In this document: piece by piece, positions 41,396-50,473 of the stretch
Position numbering within the stretch: the stretch's first letter is position 1
How the letters are laid out: every line of letters begins with the position of its first letter
NCBI RefSeq assembly: GCF_020073745.1
Contig: NZ_JAIRAU010000001.1
Span: 1,054,001 to 1,118,000, forward strand
Reading direction: 5' to 3'
DNA: 64,000 bases
Origin: Nannocystis pusilla
GTDB taxonomy: Bacteria; Myxococcota_A; Polyangia; Nannocystales; Nannocystaceae
Program-made: the position numbers and the translations under genes
The notes under the pieces: model-generated
The model's input: only the letters and a program-made list of their open reading frames with translations
The model's database searches: none
What the model was told of the DNA's origin: nothing

Positions 41396-42784
41396 ATGCG
41401 ACTTCCCAGCAACTTCTCCCGACGCGCCTTCATCACCGGCATCGGCGGCGCCACCGTCGCGCTGCCGTTCCTCCCGAGCCTCCTGCCCCGCGACGTCAAG
41501 GCGGCCACCGAGCGCCCGCGCTACTGCGTGTACGTGCGCCAGGCCAACGGCTGCGCCCAGGCCGACAACGGCGAGCCGGAGCGCTTCTGGCCGGTCAGCC
41601 TCGGCCAGCTCACCAGCGAGAGCATGTCGACCGTCGACGCCGAGCGCGCCGTCAGCGAGCTCGCCGACTACGCCGACAAGCTGCTGCTGGTCCGCGGCAC
41701 CCGCTTCGGCTTCCCCGGCAACGGCTGCGGCCACTCCGGCGGCGGCAACCAGTGCCTCACCGCGGCCCGCGTGTCCGACGACCCGTCAGGCAACCTGTCG
41801 CTGGCGATGGGCGAGTCGGTCGACAACCGCATCGCCCGCGAGCTCAACCCGGCGAGCAATCCCGACCCGCTGACGCTCTACGCGGGCCGCATGGCCGGCT
41901 ACATCAACGAGGTGCTCAGCTACCGCGCGGCCAAGGACCTGCGCGCGGCCGACCGCAACCCGTGGAGCGTGTACACCAAGATCGTCGGCATCACCGCGCT
42001 GCCCCAGGAGGTGGCGATGAAGATCAAGGCCCGCCGCACCAGCGTCAACGACCTCGTGCGCGAGCAGATGCAGGCGCTCATGAGCAAGCAGGACATGAGC
42101 AAGGCCGACCGCGACCGCCTGCAGATCCACTTCGAGGCGATCCGCGACCTCGAGATCGAGCTGCTGTGCGAGCTGCCGTCCGACGCCGAGATCATGGAGA
42201 TGGAGGCGCAGCAGGACTACAACGGCGCCGACGAGCTGATCCAGACGGTCACGCGCATGCAGATGAACCTGATCGCGTTCGCGTTCTCGTGCGACTACAC
42301 GCGCGCGGCGACGCTGCAGATCGGCGACGGCAACGACGGCACGCAGTACTGGATCGACGGGGTCCAGCTGCCGCGCTTCCACCAGATCTCGCACCGGATC
42401 TACGCCGACGGCTCGGAGGGCGACCCGATCCCCGACGCGCAGTCGAAGCACCACGTGATCGACCGCGAGCACGCCAAGCTGTTCAAGCACCTGCTCGACC
42501 GCCTGCAGGCGCTGCAGACCGACGTCGGCTCGCTGCTCGACGACACGGTGGCGATCTGGTGTAACGACCTCGGCGCCGGCGTCAGCCACACCTACAACAA
42601 CATCCCGTGGGTGTGCGCCGGCAGCTGCGGCGGCTACCTCAAGACCGGCCAGTACATCGACGCCGGCGGCGTGACGCACAACCAGTTCCACAACACGATC
42701 CTCAGCGCGGTCACCGGCGACCTCGTCGAAGACTTCGGCGACCCGGAGCTCGAGCCGGGCGTCATCGACGCGATGATCGCGTGA
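41396..42784 (+). CDS. DUF1552 protein with Tat-type signal
   Basis: The 462-residue product begins with a twin-arginine-like signal (FSRRAFITGIGGATVALPFL). It shows family features: CVYVRQANGC, RFWPVSLGQLTSESMS, FPGNGCGHSGGGNQCLTA, SVDNRIARELN, RLQIHFEAIRDLEIEL and MNLIAFAFSCDYTRAATLQ, with a C-terminal IWCNDLGAGVSHTYNNIPWV. DUF1552 proteins are exported and related to the alkaline-phosphatase-like/DUF1501 group; no reaction is established. It starts 4 bp after the DUF1592-type gene and shares its promoter; a strong terminator follows. Confidence 0.92.
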   Translation: MRLPSNFSRRAFITGIGGATVALPFLPSLLPRDVKAATERPRYCVYVRQANGCAQADNGEPERFWPVSLGQLTSESMSTVDAERAVSELADYADKLLLVRGTRFGFPGNGCGHSGGGNQCLTAARVSDDPSGNLSLAMGESVDNRIARELNPASNPDPLTLYAGRMAGYINEVLSYRAAKDLRAADRNPWSVYTKIVGITALPQEVAMKIKARRTSVNDLVREQMQALMSKQDMSKADRDRLQIHFEAIRDLEIELLCELPSDAEIMEMEAQQDYNGADELIQTVTRMQMNLIAFAFSCDYTRAATLQIGDGNDGTQYWIDGVQLPRFHQISHRIYADGSEGDPIPDAQSKHHVIDREHAKLFKHLLDRLQALQTDVGSLLDDTVAIWCNDLGAGVSHTYNNIPWVCAGSCGGYLKTGQYIDAGGVTHNQFHNTILSAVTGDLVEDFGDPELEPGVIDAMIA

Positions 42785-42801
42785 CGGCCTCTCGCGGCCG
42801 A

Positions 42802-42835
42802 GACGACGCGCAGGCGCTGCCGCCTGCGCGTCGTC
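42802..42835. terminator. strong terminator hairpin, shared by convergent genes
   Basis: A perfect 14-bp stem (gacgacgcgcaggc with its complement) and 6-nt loop start 18 bp after the DUF1552 stop and 20 bp from the end of the convergent gene at 42855. A gcgttt tail follows on the plus strand. Confidence 0.8.
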
Positions 42836-42854
42836 GCGTTTGCGGCGGCAACGA

Positions 42855-43205
42855 TCATCGTCCCGAGCGAGCGGGAGGGACGTCGAAGCCGATGTACCAG
42901 CGCTCGCCGGGCGCCGCGGTGAAGCTCCTGCGCACCGCGAACTCGTGGAGCATCAACACGTCGTAGCTGCCGGGCGGCAGGTCGGTAAACTCGTAAGGAC
43001 CTCCGGTGGTGATGACCTCGCGCGGGCGTTCGAGGCAGTCACACTCGATGAAGACCAGGGCGCCCGTGATCGGCTCGCCGGTGTCGCTGCGGCGGACATG
43101 ACCGCGGAGCGCCACCGGCCGCTGCGCATGCTCGTCAGCGACGCCGTCGGCGAGCGCGACGTACGGCGTGCATGCGGCGAGCTGCAGGGCGAGGCTCCGG
43201 CGCAC
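42855..43205 (-). CDS. small exported carboxypeptidase-regulatory-like beta-sandwich protein
   Basis: The 116-residue product starts at GTG and has a signal-like N-terminus (SLALQLAACTPYVALA). The rest matches the CarboxypepD_reg fold: RGHVRRSDTGEPITGALVFI, TGGPYEFTDLPPGSYDVLML and FTAAPGERWYIGFDVPP. Such single domains bind partners or form part of surface layers; no enzyme activity is expected. Two Cys (CDC) follow the fourth strand. It ends at the shared hairpin with the DUF1552 gene. The start is uncertain. Confidence 0.7.
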   Translation of the reverse strand: MRRSLALQLAACTPYVALADGVADEHAQRPVALRGHVRRSDTGEPITGALVFIECDCLERPREVITTGGPYEFTDLPPGSYDVLMLHEFAVRRSFTAAPGERWYIGFDVPPARSGR

Positions 43206-43281
43206 CGGACGAGGATGCCGAGGATGGTTCAGCTCGGGGCGCCAGGTCCGTTCGCGGCGGGGTGGGCGGGAGCGCGCCGGC

Positions 43282-43725
43282 TCAGTCGCGGATCGGCGGG
43301 ACGCCGAGGCGGCGGTGCTCGGCGAGGGTGCAGCGATCCTCGATGACGTCGATGCCAGCCTCGCGGAGGGTGCGCGCGAATTCGCCGTGGCGGATGCCGA
43401 GCTGCAGCCACACGAGCTTCGGCTTCACGGCCAGGATCTCGGGGACATGGTCCAGGAGGAACTCGGGGCGGCGGAACACGTCGACCATGTCGAGCTCGCC
43501 CGGGGCGAGCGGGCCCAGGTCGGTCAGCACGGCGACGCAGGGCGAACCCCACATGACGCGCCCGGCGAACACCGGATTGACGGCGCGGACGCTGTACCCG
43601 ACGCCGTGCAGGTAGTCGGGGACGTAGCACGCGGGCTTGTTGGGGTCGGTGTGCGCGCCGAGGACGGCGATCGTGCGCGTGCGCGCGAGGATGTCACGCA
43701 GCTCGGAGTCGGTGGGCGAAGACAC
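43282..43725 (-). CDS. CoA-binding (YccU-like) protein
   Basis: The 147-residue product from a GTG matches the small CoA-binding Rossmann family. Motifs are LARTRTIAVLGAHTDPNKPA, YVPDYLHGVGYSVRAVNPVF, LDMVDVFRRPEFLLDHVPEI and KLVWLQLGIRHGEFARTLRE, with the late CTLAEHRRL motif where the family has its conserved ECH-like end. It is soluble and of unknown metabolic role. The start is not supported by a ribosome site. It is divergent from the large membrane protein gene, 107 bp away. Confidence 0.85.
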   Translation of the reverse strand: MSSPTDSELRDILARTRTIAVLGAHTDPNKPACYVPDYLHGVGYSVRAVNPVFAGRVMWGSPCVAVLTDLGPLAPGELDMVDVFRRPEFLLDHVPEILAVKPKLVWLQLGIRHGEFARTLREAGIDVIEDRCTLAEHRRLGVPPIRD

Positions 43726-43832
43726 GCAGGCAGGGTGCCACGGTCGGAGCGTGTGGGCGAGGTCGAGTTCGTCGTGGGGGCCGACCGCCCTGTCCGGGTC
43801 GCATGGGCTCGCTGTACCCTTGGTTCCCCCAC

Positions 43833-46800
43833 ATGACTCGCTCCACGCCTCGACCGCTGCTCCGGGTCCTCGCGCTGATGATGCTGCTGTCCGCGGCCGA
43901 GGCCGCGGCCGCACCTCCACGGGCCGCGGCCGAGCCGGCCGCGGGGCTCCCCGCCGATATCCCGGAGGCGCTGCGTCCGTGGGTCCCGTGGGTGCTCCAG
44001 CCCCTGTCCGATCGGGCATGTCCGTACGTACATGCGAGTACGAGCGAGCGCCGCTGCGCCTGGCCGTCGCAGCTCGAGCTCGAGCTGACCGACGAGCGCG
44101 GGACGTTCGCCCAGCGCTGGCAGCTGTACGCCAGGGGCGTGGTGCCGCTGCCGGGCGACGCCCGCCGCTGGCCGCAGGACGTCGAGGTCGACGGCCAGCC
44201 GGCGGTGGTGGTGGCGAGCGGCGGCCGCCCGGCGGTCGAGCTGACGCCCGGGGCCCACCGGATCACCGGCGCGTTCCTGTGGGACAGCATGCCGGAGAAG
44301 CTCGGCGTGCCGGCCGAGACGGGGCTGCTGGCGCTCAAGCTGCGCGGCAAGCCGGAGTCGTTCCCGCGCCGCGACAACGACGGGACGCTGTGGCTGCAGA
44401 AGAAGGTCGAGGCGGCCAGCGAGCAGAACCTGCTCGACGTGGTGGTGCACCGCAAGGTGAGCGACGCGATCCCGCTGCGGCTGACGACGGAGATCTCGCT
44501 GCACGTGGCCGGGAAGAGCCGCGAGGAGCTGCTCGGCACGGCGCTCCTGCCCGACTTCGTGGCGATGGAGGTGACGAGCGAGCTGCCGGCGCGGCTCGAG
44601 CCCGACGGCCGCGTGCGCGTGCAGGTGCGCCCGGGCGCGTGGACGATCCGCATCGAGGCGCGCCACCCGGGCGACCTGCAGCAGATCGCCCTCGGCAGCA
44701 ACGAAGGTCCGTGGGCCGCCGAAGAAGTGTGGGTGTTCGAGCCGGCGTCGGAGCTGCGCCGCGTCGAATTCTCCGGGCTGACCGCGGTCGACCCCCAGCA
44801 GACCCAGCTGCCCGACGCGTGGCGCTCGTTCCCGGCGTTCCGCGCCCGCCCCGGCGAGGCGCTGCAGCTGACGGTGACGCAGCGCGGCGAGGCCGACCGC
44901 GGACCCGACCGGTTGGCGCTGGCGCGCGACTGGTGGCTCGACTTCGACGGCCGCGGGTTCACCGTCAAGGACCGCATCGAGGGCCAGGTCCAGGGCACGC
45001 GCCGCCTCGAGGTGCAAGGCGCGGCCCGCCTCGGCGCGGTGGCGGTCAGCGGGCAGCCGCAATTCATCACGGCGCGCGACGACCCGGCCAGGGCCGGCGT
45101 CGAGCTGCGCGACCCCAACGTGTCGCTGACGGCCGACCTGCGCGTGCCCGCCGGCGGGCTGCAGCCGCAGGTGTCGGCGGTCGACTGGGACCACGACTTC
45201 GCGGCGGTGTCGGGCACGCTGCACCTGCCGCCGGGCTGGAAGGTGCTGCACGCGACCGGGGTCGACCAGGTCGACGACACCTGGCTCGGCCGCTGGACGC
45301 TGCTCGACCTGTTCATGGTGCTGGTGATCGCCATCGCCATCGCCCGCCTGTACGGCTTCGCCTGGGGCGTGCTGGCGGTGGTGACGCTGGGGCTGGTGTT
45401 CCCCGAGTGGATGGCGCCGCGCACGGTGTGGATCTTCGTGCTGATCGGCGAGGCGCTGCACCGCGCGCTGCCGGAGGGCTGGCTGCGCACGGCGGTCCGC
45501 GGCTACCGCCTGGCGTCGCTGGTGACGCTGGCGGGGATCTGCGCGGTGTTCTCGATCCAGCAGATCCGCCAGGGGCTGTACCCGGCGCTCGAGGAGCGCG
45601 GGCGCGACGACTTCGGCCTGGTCCTCGCGACCGACAAGATGGCGAACCAAATGGCGCCGCCGCAGACCGAGATGGCGCCCGCCGCGGCGGACTTCGAGGC
45701 CCAGCAGGTCGACTTCGACGGGGCGGCCGACTCGGCGCGCCGCGGCGGCGAGGGCCGCTTCCCGATGAAGGGCGGGAAGAAGGAGCAGTGGGACGAGTCG
45801 GAGGAGACGATCGACGTGCAGTCGATCGTGCAGTCGTCGCGCGCCAGCCTGTCCGGCGAGTACCGCCTGCGCCAACAGAAGAAGCTGCGCGAGTACGACG
45901 CGAGCACGGTGGTCCAGACCGGCCCCGGCGTGCCGCGCTGGTCGTGGCGCTCGGTGCCGCTGCGCTGGAGCGGGCCGGTCGAGCGCTCGCAGACGGTCAG
46001 CTTCTTGCTGGTGCCGCCGCACGTGAACCTGGCGCTCGCCGGGGTGCGCGTGCTGTTCCTGGTGGCGCTGGTGATGGCGGTGTTCGGGGTGTTCCGCCGC
46101 CGCCGCTCGGTGCCGCCGGCGCAGCGCCCGAACCCGGCGGTCGGGGCGACGGTGATGATGACGCTGGCGGCCGCGCTGCTGCTGCCGAGCAGCGCGGCGG
46201 CGCAGGTGCCCGACGCGGCCACGCTCGAGCAGCTGCGCGCGCGCCTGACCGAGGCGCCGGCGTGCCTGCCCGACTGCGTGACGAGCCCGCGCATGCGCCT
46301 GGAGGCCAGCCAGGCGGCGCTGCGGCTGGTGGTGGAGATCCACGCGGCCGCCCAGGTCGAGGCGCCGCTGCCCGGCTCGGCCGACCACTGGCTGCCGACG
46401 ACGGTGACGGTCGACGGCTCGCCGACGACCGGCGGCCTGGTGCGCACCCCCGACGGCGCGCTGCGGATCGCGCTCGAGCCGGGCCGCCACGAGGTGGTGC
46501 TCGAGGGCCCGCTGCCCAACCGCGAGACGATCCAGCTGCGCCTGCCGGTCGGACCCCACCGCGTGACCGCCAAGGCCGAGGGCTGGACGGTGGCCGGCCT
46601 GCACGAGGACGGGCTCGCCGACGAGGTGCTGCAGCTGACGCGGATCAGCAAGCAGGACGCGACCCAGCCGGAGACGCTCGAGGTCGGCACGCTGCCGCCG
46701 TTCGTCCGCGTGGAGCGGGCGCTGACCCTCGGCCTGTCGTGGGAGGTGACGACCCGGGTCATCCGCGCCACGCCGCGCGGCTCGGCGGTGGTGCTCAAGG

Positions 46801-48449
46801 TGCCGCTCCTGCCCGGCGAGTCGGTGACGACCGCGGACCAGCGGGTCGAGGCCGGCGCGGTGCTCGTCAACATGCGCCCCGACGAGGACGTGGTCGAGTG
46901 GACGTCGGTGCTGCCGATCGCGCCGCAGATCGTGCTGGCGGCGGCCACAGGGGCGCCGTGGAGCGAGGTCTGGGAGGTGATGGTCGGGCCGGTGTGGCAC
47001 GTCGAGGCCGGCGGGATCCCGCCGATCCGCCGCGGCGCCGAGGGCCTGCAGGTCTGGATGCCCTGGCCCGGAGAACAGGTCCTTCTGGACATCTCGCGCC
47101 CCGCCGGCGTGCCCGGCGAGACGCTGACCCTCGACTTCGCGCGCCTGACCCTTCGGCCAGGTATGCGGGCGGTCGACGCCGAGCTGGCGCTCGAGCTGCG
47201 CTCGTCTCGCGGCGGCCACCACACGGTCGCGCTGCCGGCCGAGGCCCAGCTGCAGAAGGTGCTGATCAACGGCTCGCAGCAGCCGATCGGCCAGGAGGGC
47301 CAGCAGGTGCGCCTGCCGATCGCGCCGGGGGTGCAGCGCGTGCAGCTCGAGTGGCGCGAGGCGGCGACGCTCGGCCAGCGCTACACCGCGCCGATGGTCG
47401 ACCTCGGGGCGGCGGCGGTCAACGCCGAGGTGCACGTCGAGTTCCCGGCGAGCCGGTGGGTCTTGCTGCTCGGCGGGCCGCGGCTCGGGCCGGCGGTGCT
47501 GTTCTGGAGCTACATCGTGGTGCTGTTCCTGGCGGCGGGCGTGCTCGGCCGCCTGTCGGTCTCGCCGCTGCGCGCCCACCAGTGGTTCCTGCTCGGGCTC
47601 GGCCTGTCGACGATCCCGGTGCCCGAGGCGATGCTGGTGATCGGGTGGTTCCTGCTGCTCGGCTGGCGCCGCCGCCAGGTCGAGCTGGCGCCGGGGTGGT
47701 TCGCGCTGCGCCAGCTGACGATCGCGGCGTGGACGCTGGCGGCCTGCTCGGCCCTGGTCGCGGCGGTCCACGCCGGCCTGCTCGGCCAGCCCGACATGCA
47801 GATCGAGGGCAACGGCTCGTACGCGGGCTCGCTGCGCTGGTACCAGGACCGCATCGAGTACGTCGACGGCGTCGGCGGGCTGATGCCGCGCCCGTGGGTG
47901 CTGTCGGTGTCGCTGTGGTGGTACCGCGGGCTGATGCTGGCGTGGGCGCTGTGGCTGGCGTGGTCGATGATCCGCTGGCTGCCGTGGGGCTGGCAGAGCG
48001 CGGCGCAGGGCGGGCTGTGGCGCCCGCTGTGGCGCCCGTCGCCGAAGACGCCGCCGCCCGGCCGCCAGTCGGGGCCGATCGTCGGCCGCACGAGCCCGCA
48101 GCCGGCCGCGACCCCGCGCGCCAACCAGTCGGGGGTGTCCGAGGCGATCTTCATGAGCCAGTCGATGGACAGCGGCGGGATGGTCCAGGAGGACACGCCG
48201 CGCCCGCGGACGAAGTTCCGCACGACGGACACGATGGAGGCGGCCCCTCCGCCGCTCGAGGCCGAGCTCGACGCCCCCCGCGGGCCGACGATCGCGCGCC
48301 ACAACGCCAGCGGACCCCAGCCGGTGCGGCCGGTGGCCGAGGCGATCACGCCGCCCGCGAGCAACCGCCCGCGCCCGCCGCCGCTGCCGACCCGCCCGCC
48401 GCTGCCGGTGATCAAGCTCGACGACGACGACAACACGCCGCCGCCCTGA
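43833..48449 (+). CDS. very large multi-pass envelope protein of unknown function
   Basis: The 1538-residue product has a signal peptide (LLRVLALMMLLSAAEAAAA) and three extracytoplasmic beta-rich regions broken by membrane blocks. Residues 30-485 are beta-rich (ITGAFLWDSMPEKLGVP, LTAVDPQQTQLPDAWR). Helices follow at about 490-590, with a charged loop to about 725. A helix at about 731-755 ends in FRRRR, and a second helix (about 765-785) ends in SSAAAQ, like an internal signal peptide. A second beta-rich region repeats the plan of the first (LEGPLPNRETIQLRLPVG; YTAPMVDLGAAAVNAEVHVEF). Several helices at about 1210-1400 and a Pro-rich tail complete it. The internal duplication suggests fusion of two related units. 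No family recognised. Confidence 0.82.
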   Translation: MTRSTPRPLLRVLALMMLLSAAEAAAAPPRAAAEPAAGLPADIPEALRPWVPWVLQPLSDRACPYVHASTSERRCAWPSQLELELTDERGTFAQRWQLYARGVVPLPGDARRWPQDVEVDGQPAVVVASGGRPAVELTPGAHRITGAFLWDSMPEKLGVPAETGLLALKLRGKPESFPRRDNDGTLWLQKKVEAASEQNLLDVVVHRKVSDAIPLRLTTEISLHVAGKSREELLGTALLPDFVAMEVTSELPARLEPDGRVRVQVRPGAWTIRIEARHPGDLQQIALGSNEGPWAAEEVWVFEPASELRRVEFSGLTAVDPQQTQLPDAWRSFPAFRARPGEALQLTVTQRGEADRGPDRLALARDWWLDFDGRGFTVKDRIEGQVQGTRRLEVQGAARLGAVAVSGQPQFITARDDPARAGVELRDPNVSLTADLRVPAGGLQPQVSAVDWDHDFAAVSGTLHLPPGWKVLHATGVDQVDDTWLGRWTLLDLFMVLVIAIAIARLYGFAWGVLAVVTLGLVFPEWMAPRTVWIFVLIGEALHRALPEGWLRTAVRGYRLASLVTLAGICAVFSIQQIRQGLYPALEERGRDDFGLVLATDKMANQMAPPQTEMAPAAADFEAQQVDFDGAADSARRGGEGRFPMKGGKKEQWDESEETIDVQSIVQSSRASLSGEYRLRQQKKLREYDASTVVQTGPGVPRWSWRSVPLRWSGPVERSQTVSFLLVPPHVNLALAGVRVLFLVALVMAVFGVFRRRRSVPPAQRPNPAVGATVMMTLAAALLLPSSAAAQVPDAATLEQLRARLTEAPACLPDCVTSPRMRLEASQAALRLVVEIHAAAQVEAPLPGSADHWLPTTVTVDGSPTTGGLVRTPDGALRIALEPGRHEVVLEGPLPNRETIQLRLPVGPHRVTAKAEGWTVAGLHEDGLADEVLQLTRISKQDATQPETLEVGTLPPFVRVERALTLGLSWEVTTRVIRATPRGSAVVLKVPLLPGESVTTADQRVEAGAVLVNMRPDEDVVEWTSVLPIAPQIVLAAATGAPWSEVWEVMVGPVWHVEAGGIPPIRRGAEGLQVWMPWPGEQVLLDISRPAGVPGETLTLDFARLTLRPGMRAVDAELALELRSSRGGHHTVALPAEAQLQKVLINGSQQPIGQEGQQVRLPIAPGVQRVQLEWREAATLGQRYTAPMVDLGAAAVNAEVHVEFPASRWVLLLGGPRLGPAVLFWSYIVVLFLAAGVLGRLSVSPLRAHQWFLLGLGLSTIPVPEAMLVIGWFLLLGWRRRQVELAPGWFALRQLTIAAWTLAACSALVAAVHAGLLGQPDMQIEGNGSYAGSLRWYQDRIEYVDGVGGLMPRPWVLSVSLWWYRGLMLAWALWLAWSMIRWLPWGWQSAAQGGLWRPLWRPSPKTPPPGRQSGPIVGRTSPQPAATPRANQSGVSEAIFMSQSMDSGGMVQEDTPRPRTKFRTTDTMEAAPPPLEAELDAPRGPTIARHNASGPQPVRPVAEAITPPASNRPRPPPLPTRPPLPVIKLDDDDNTPPP
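44000..44037. repeat. 14-bp lattice repeat, three units, in coding sequence
   Basis: Centres cctg at 44003, catg at 44017 and catg at 44031 are exactly 14 bp apart, with spacers gatc and gtac. They encode the segment LSDRACPYVHAST of the large membrane protein. Confidence 0.75.
47073..47096. repeat. 14-bp lattice repeat, two units, in coding sequence
   Basis: Cores gaacaggtcc (47073) and ggacatctcg (47087) flank ttct in the large membrane protein gene. Confidence 0.5.
47141..47164. repeat. 14-bp lattice repeat, two units, in coding sequence
   Basis: Cores gcgcctgacc (47141) and ggccaggtat (47155) flank cttc, 45 bp after the previous pair. Confidence 0.5.
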
Positions 48450-49017
48450 GGCAGGGGCGCAGGCGACGAGAGGACATGTTCGATGAAGCATGTCCTCTGG
48501 TTTATGTTCTTCCGAATATGTTCTGGAGAGCAGGTCATCTCTGCCAGCCTTACGCTCGAGCCGGCGGCCTGGCCCGGCCGTCGAGCGCGAGGTCGCACCA
48601 CGAACATCGGGATCGATGGACGGGGAACGGCGGCGACGGTGTCGTGGACAGTCTCACGACGCGCGCTCGACGCGTGGCATCATGCCCGTGCGAGGCCGCG
48701 TCGCGGCCTCCGAGCCCGGGGCTTCATCCTCGTGATCGTTCACGCGGGGCAATAGCGAGCGGCAGCCGTGGCCTGAAGGCATTCTCGCAGGCTGCGAGCC
48801 TGTACGTGCAGAGATGGCGTGTATAATCGAGGCCGGCGGAATGGGCGGGTGAGGCCGTGGAATCGAGCAGTATCCGGGCGCGGGGGTCGAGTCTCAGTAG
48901 ACATGGCGGCGCATCGCCGCGCATGGCGCGTCCCTCGAATCCTCTGATTTCCCGCGTCCGTCGGCGCATTGGGCGACGCGGCCGCCGTCACGACGCCGCG
49001 AATCGAAGGAGAGCGAC
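48450..49017. other. 568-bp intergenic region
   Basis: A five-unit lattice array (48472-48537) starts 22 bp past the previous stop. A tataat sequence at 48822-48827 is a possible -10 element for the gene at 49018, but the sequence 17 bp upstream of it (cctgta) is a poor -35. An aaggag ribosome site is at 49006-49011. I see no gene. Confidence 0.5.
48472..48537. repeat. 14-bp lattice repeat, five units
   Basis: Cores at 48472 (ggacatgttc), 48486 (aagcatgtcc), 48500 (gtttatgttc), 48514 (gaatatgttc) and 48528 (gagcaggtca) keep the exact 14-bp step. Spacers are gatg, tctg, ttcc and tgga. Confidence 0.85.
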
Positions 49018-50439
49018 ATGACAGCGGTCCGTGTCAGCGAAAACGTCACCTTCAGGATCAGCTATCCCCAGCACGAATGGCTGGAGTCCCTGCAGCCGTT
49101 CATCGCCGACGTCGGGGCGCGAATCGCGGAGACAGGCGATCTGCGGCGCTCGGTCCTCGCCGCCCACGCGGTATTTCCTCGCGCGGCGGAGTTCTTCGTC
49201 ATCGACCCCGAGACGGTGCAGGAGTCCTTCGCCCTGCGGCCGGAGTTCCTGTTCGCGGAGTGGGAGGCGAGCGGGCTGCTGATCAGCGAGGGCGGGTCGC
49301 TCTCGGAGATCGACCTCGGCGAGGTCGAGGGCGGCTTGACCACGCTGCGGTCGGTCTTCAGCCTGGGCGCCTGCGGGGTCCACGACCGGGCGACGATCCG
49401 GCGGCGGCTCGACGAGCCGCAGCGGTCCGTCTTCGACATCCTCATGGAGGACGGCCTCTTCACCGAGGCGACAGGCCGACCTTCGCGGCTCGTGGGGCTC
49501 GCGAGCGGCGTGCACCGCCTGCAGCACGCGTCGCTGCTGTACCGCAGCAGGTCGACGGGGATCCTCGTCGATCCGCACCTGCACTCGCTGTTCGGCGCGC
49601 AGGTGACGGACTTCGACAGGCGCGATCTGGAGGGCAGCGTCGACGCGATCCTCATCACGCATCATCACGAGGACCACTGGTGCCTGTCGACGCTGCTGAT
49701 GTTCCCCAGGGACACGCCGATCGTCGTGCCGAAGGTCCCGCGGTCGAGCATCATCTGCGGCGACATGGCGGCGCAGCTGCGCCGCTGCGGCTTCGTGAAC
49801 GTATTCGCCGTCGATTGGTGGGACCCACCCCTCAAGTTCGGGGACTTCGAGGTGCACGTGCTGCCGTTCTACGGCGAGCAGCCGCTGCGGTTCGAGCACC
49901 CGTACGACGCGGACCTCCGCAGCTGGGGCAACACCTACGTCGTCCGCAACGACGACTACAGCTCGTGGCTGCTCGTCGACTCGGGGAACGACGCCAGGGG
50001 CTCGATGCGCGAGGTCGCGGAGCGCGTCCGGGAGCGATTGGGGCCGATCGACATGGTCCTGAGCAACCTGAGGTCGTTCAGCGTGTTCAGCCCGCTCTAC
50101 ATCGACAACGGGCTGTACTGGACGACGCTGTCGCCCGCGCAGATGGAGCGGCTGCCGTCGATGTGCTCCCACCTGCTCACCCTCGCCCCGTCGGGCGTCG
50201 CGGAGGTGTGCGCCGCCGTCGACGCGGCCTACTACCTGCCGTACGCGCACTGGTGGGGCGAGCTCGGGTCGGTCTCGGGTGAGCATGGCGCGCCGGACTC
50301 CGAGGGCGTGCTCCTCGGCGAGCTGGACGAGCACCTGAGGGCCGCGGGCGCCAGGACGCAGATCGTCTCGTGGTGCATCGGCGACGCCGTCGAGTGCAGC
50401 TCGCGGCGTGGCCCGGTCCGGCGGGCGTTTCGCGGGTGA
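49018..50439 (+). CDS. metallo-beta-lactamase-fold hydrolase with N-terminal winged-helix-like module
   Basis: The 473-residue product has an aaggag ribosome site 6 nt before the ATG. Residues 180-400 form a metallo-beta-lactamase fold: GILVDPHLHSLFG, then LITHHHEDHW with the HxHxDH set at His215, His217, Asp219 and His220, then GNTYVVRNDDYSSWLLVDSG and a late HWWGELG. Residues 75-155 (LRPEFLFAEWEASGLLIS, SVFDILMEDGLFTEATGRPS) look like a small helical or winged-helix carrier/recognition module rather than part of the catalytic fold. The substrate is unknown. It converges on the FkbH-like gene with a 34-bp gap; the pair may act in one pathway. Confidence 0.85.
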   Translation: MTAVRVSENVTFRISYPQHEWLESLQPFIADVGARIAETGDLRRSVLAAHAVFPRAAEFFVIDPETVQESFALRPEFLFAEWEASGLLISEGGSLSEIDLGEVEGGLTTLRSVFSLGACGVHDRATIRRRLDEPQRSVFDILMEDGLFTEATGRPSRLVGLASGVHRLQHASLLYRSRSTGILVDPHLHSLFGAQVTDFDRRDLEGSVDAILITHHHEDHWCLSTLLMFPRDTPIVVPKVPRSSIICGDMAAQLRRCGFVNVFAVDWWDPPLKFGDFEVHVLPFYGEQPLRFEHPYDADLRSWGNTYVVRNDDYSSWLLVDSGNDARGSMREVAERVRERLGPIDMVLSNLRSFSVFSPLYIDNGLYWTTLSPAQMERLPSMCSHLLTLAPSGVAEVCAAVDAAYYLPYAHWWGELGSVSGEHGAPDSEGVLLGELDEHLRAAGARTQIVSWCIGDAVECSSRRGPVRRAFRG

Positions 50440-50473
50440 GCGCCCGCGAGGCGCCACGGGGCGACCGGCGAGC

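Noticed and set aside
43789..43805. A cctg and catg pair near the start of the large membrane protein gene.
   Set aside because: The centres are 13 bp apart, not 14, so the pair was not counted as a lattice repeat.
43524..48491. A 1655-codon minus-strand frame opposite the large membrane protein gene.
   Set aside because: Its Arg/Ala/His-rich composition without hydrophobic or domain structure is a reverse-frame artefact. The plus-strand protein has a signal peptide and membrane helices.
48822..48827. Consensus tataat as a firm promoter.
   Set aside because: No acceptable -35 lies 16-18 bp upstream and it is nearly 200 bp from the gene, so it is only mentioned in the intergenic entry.
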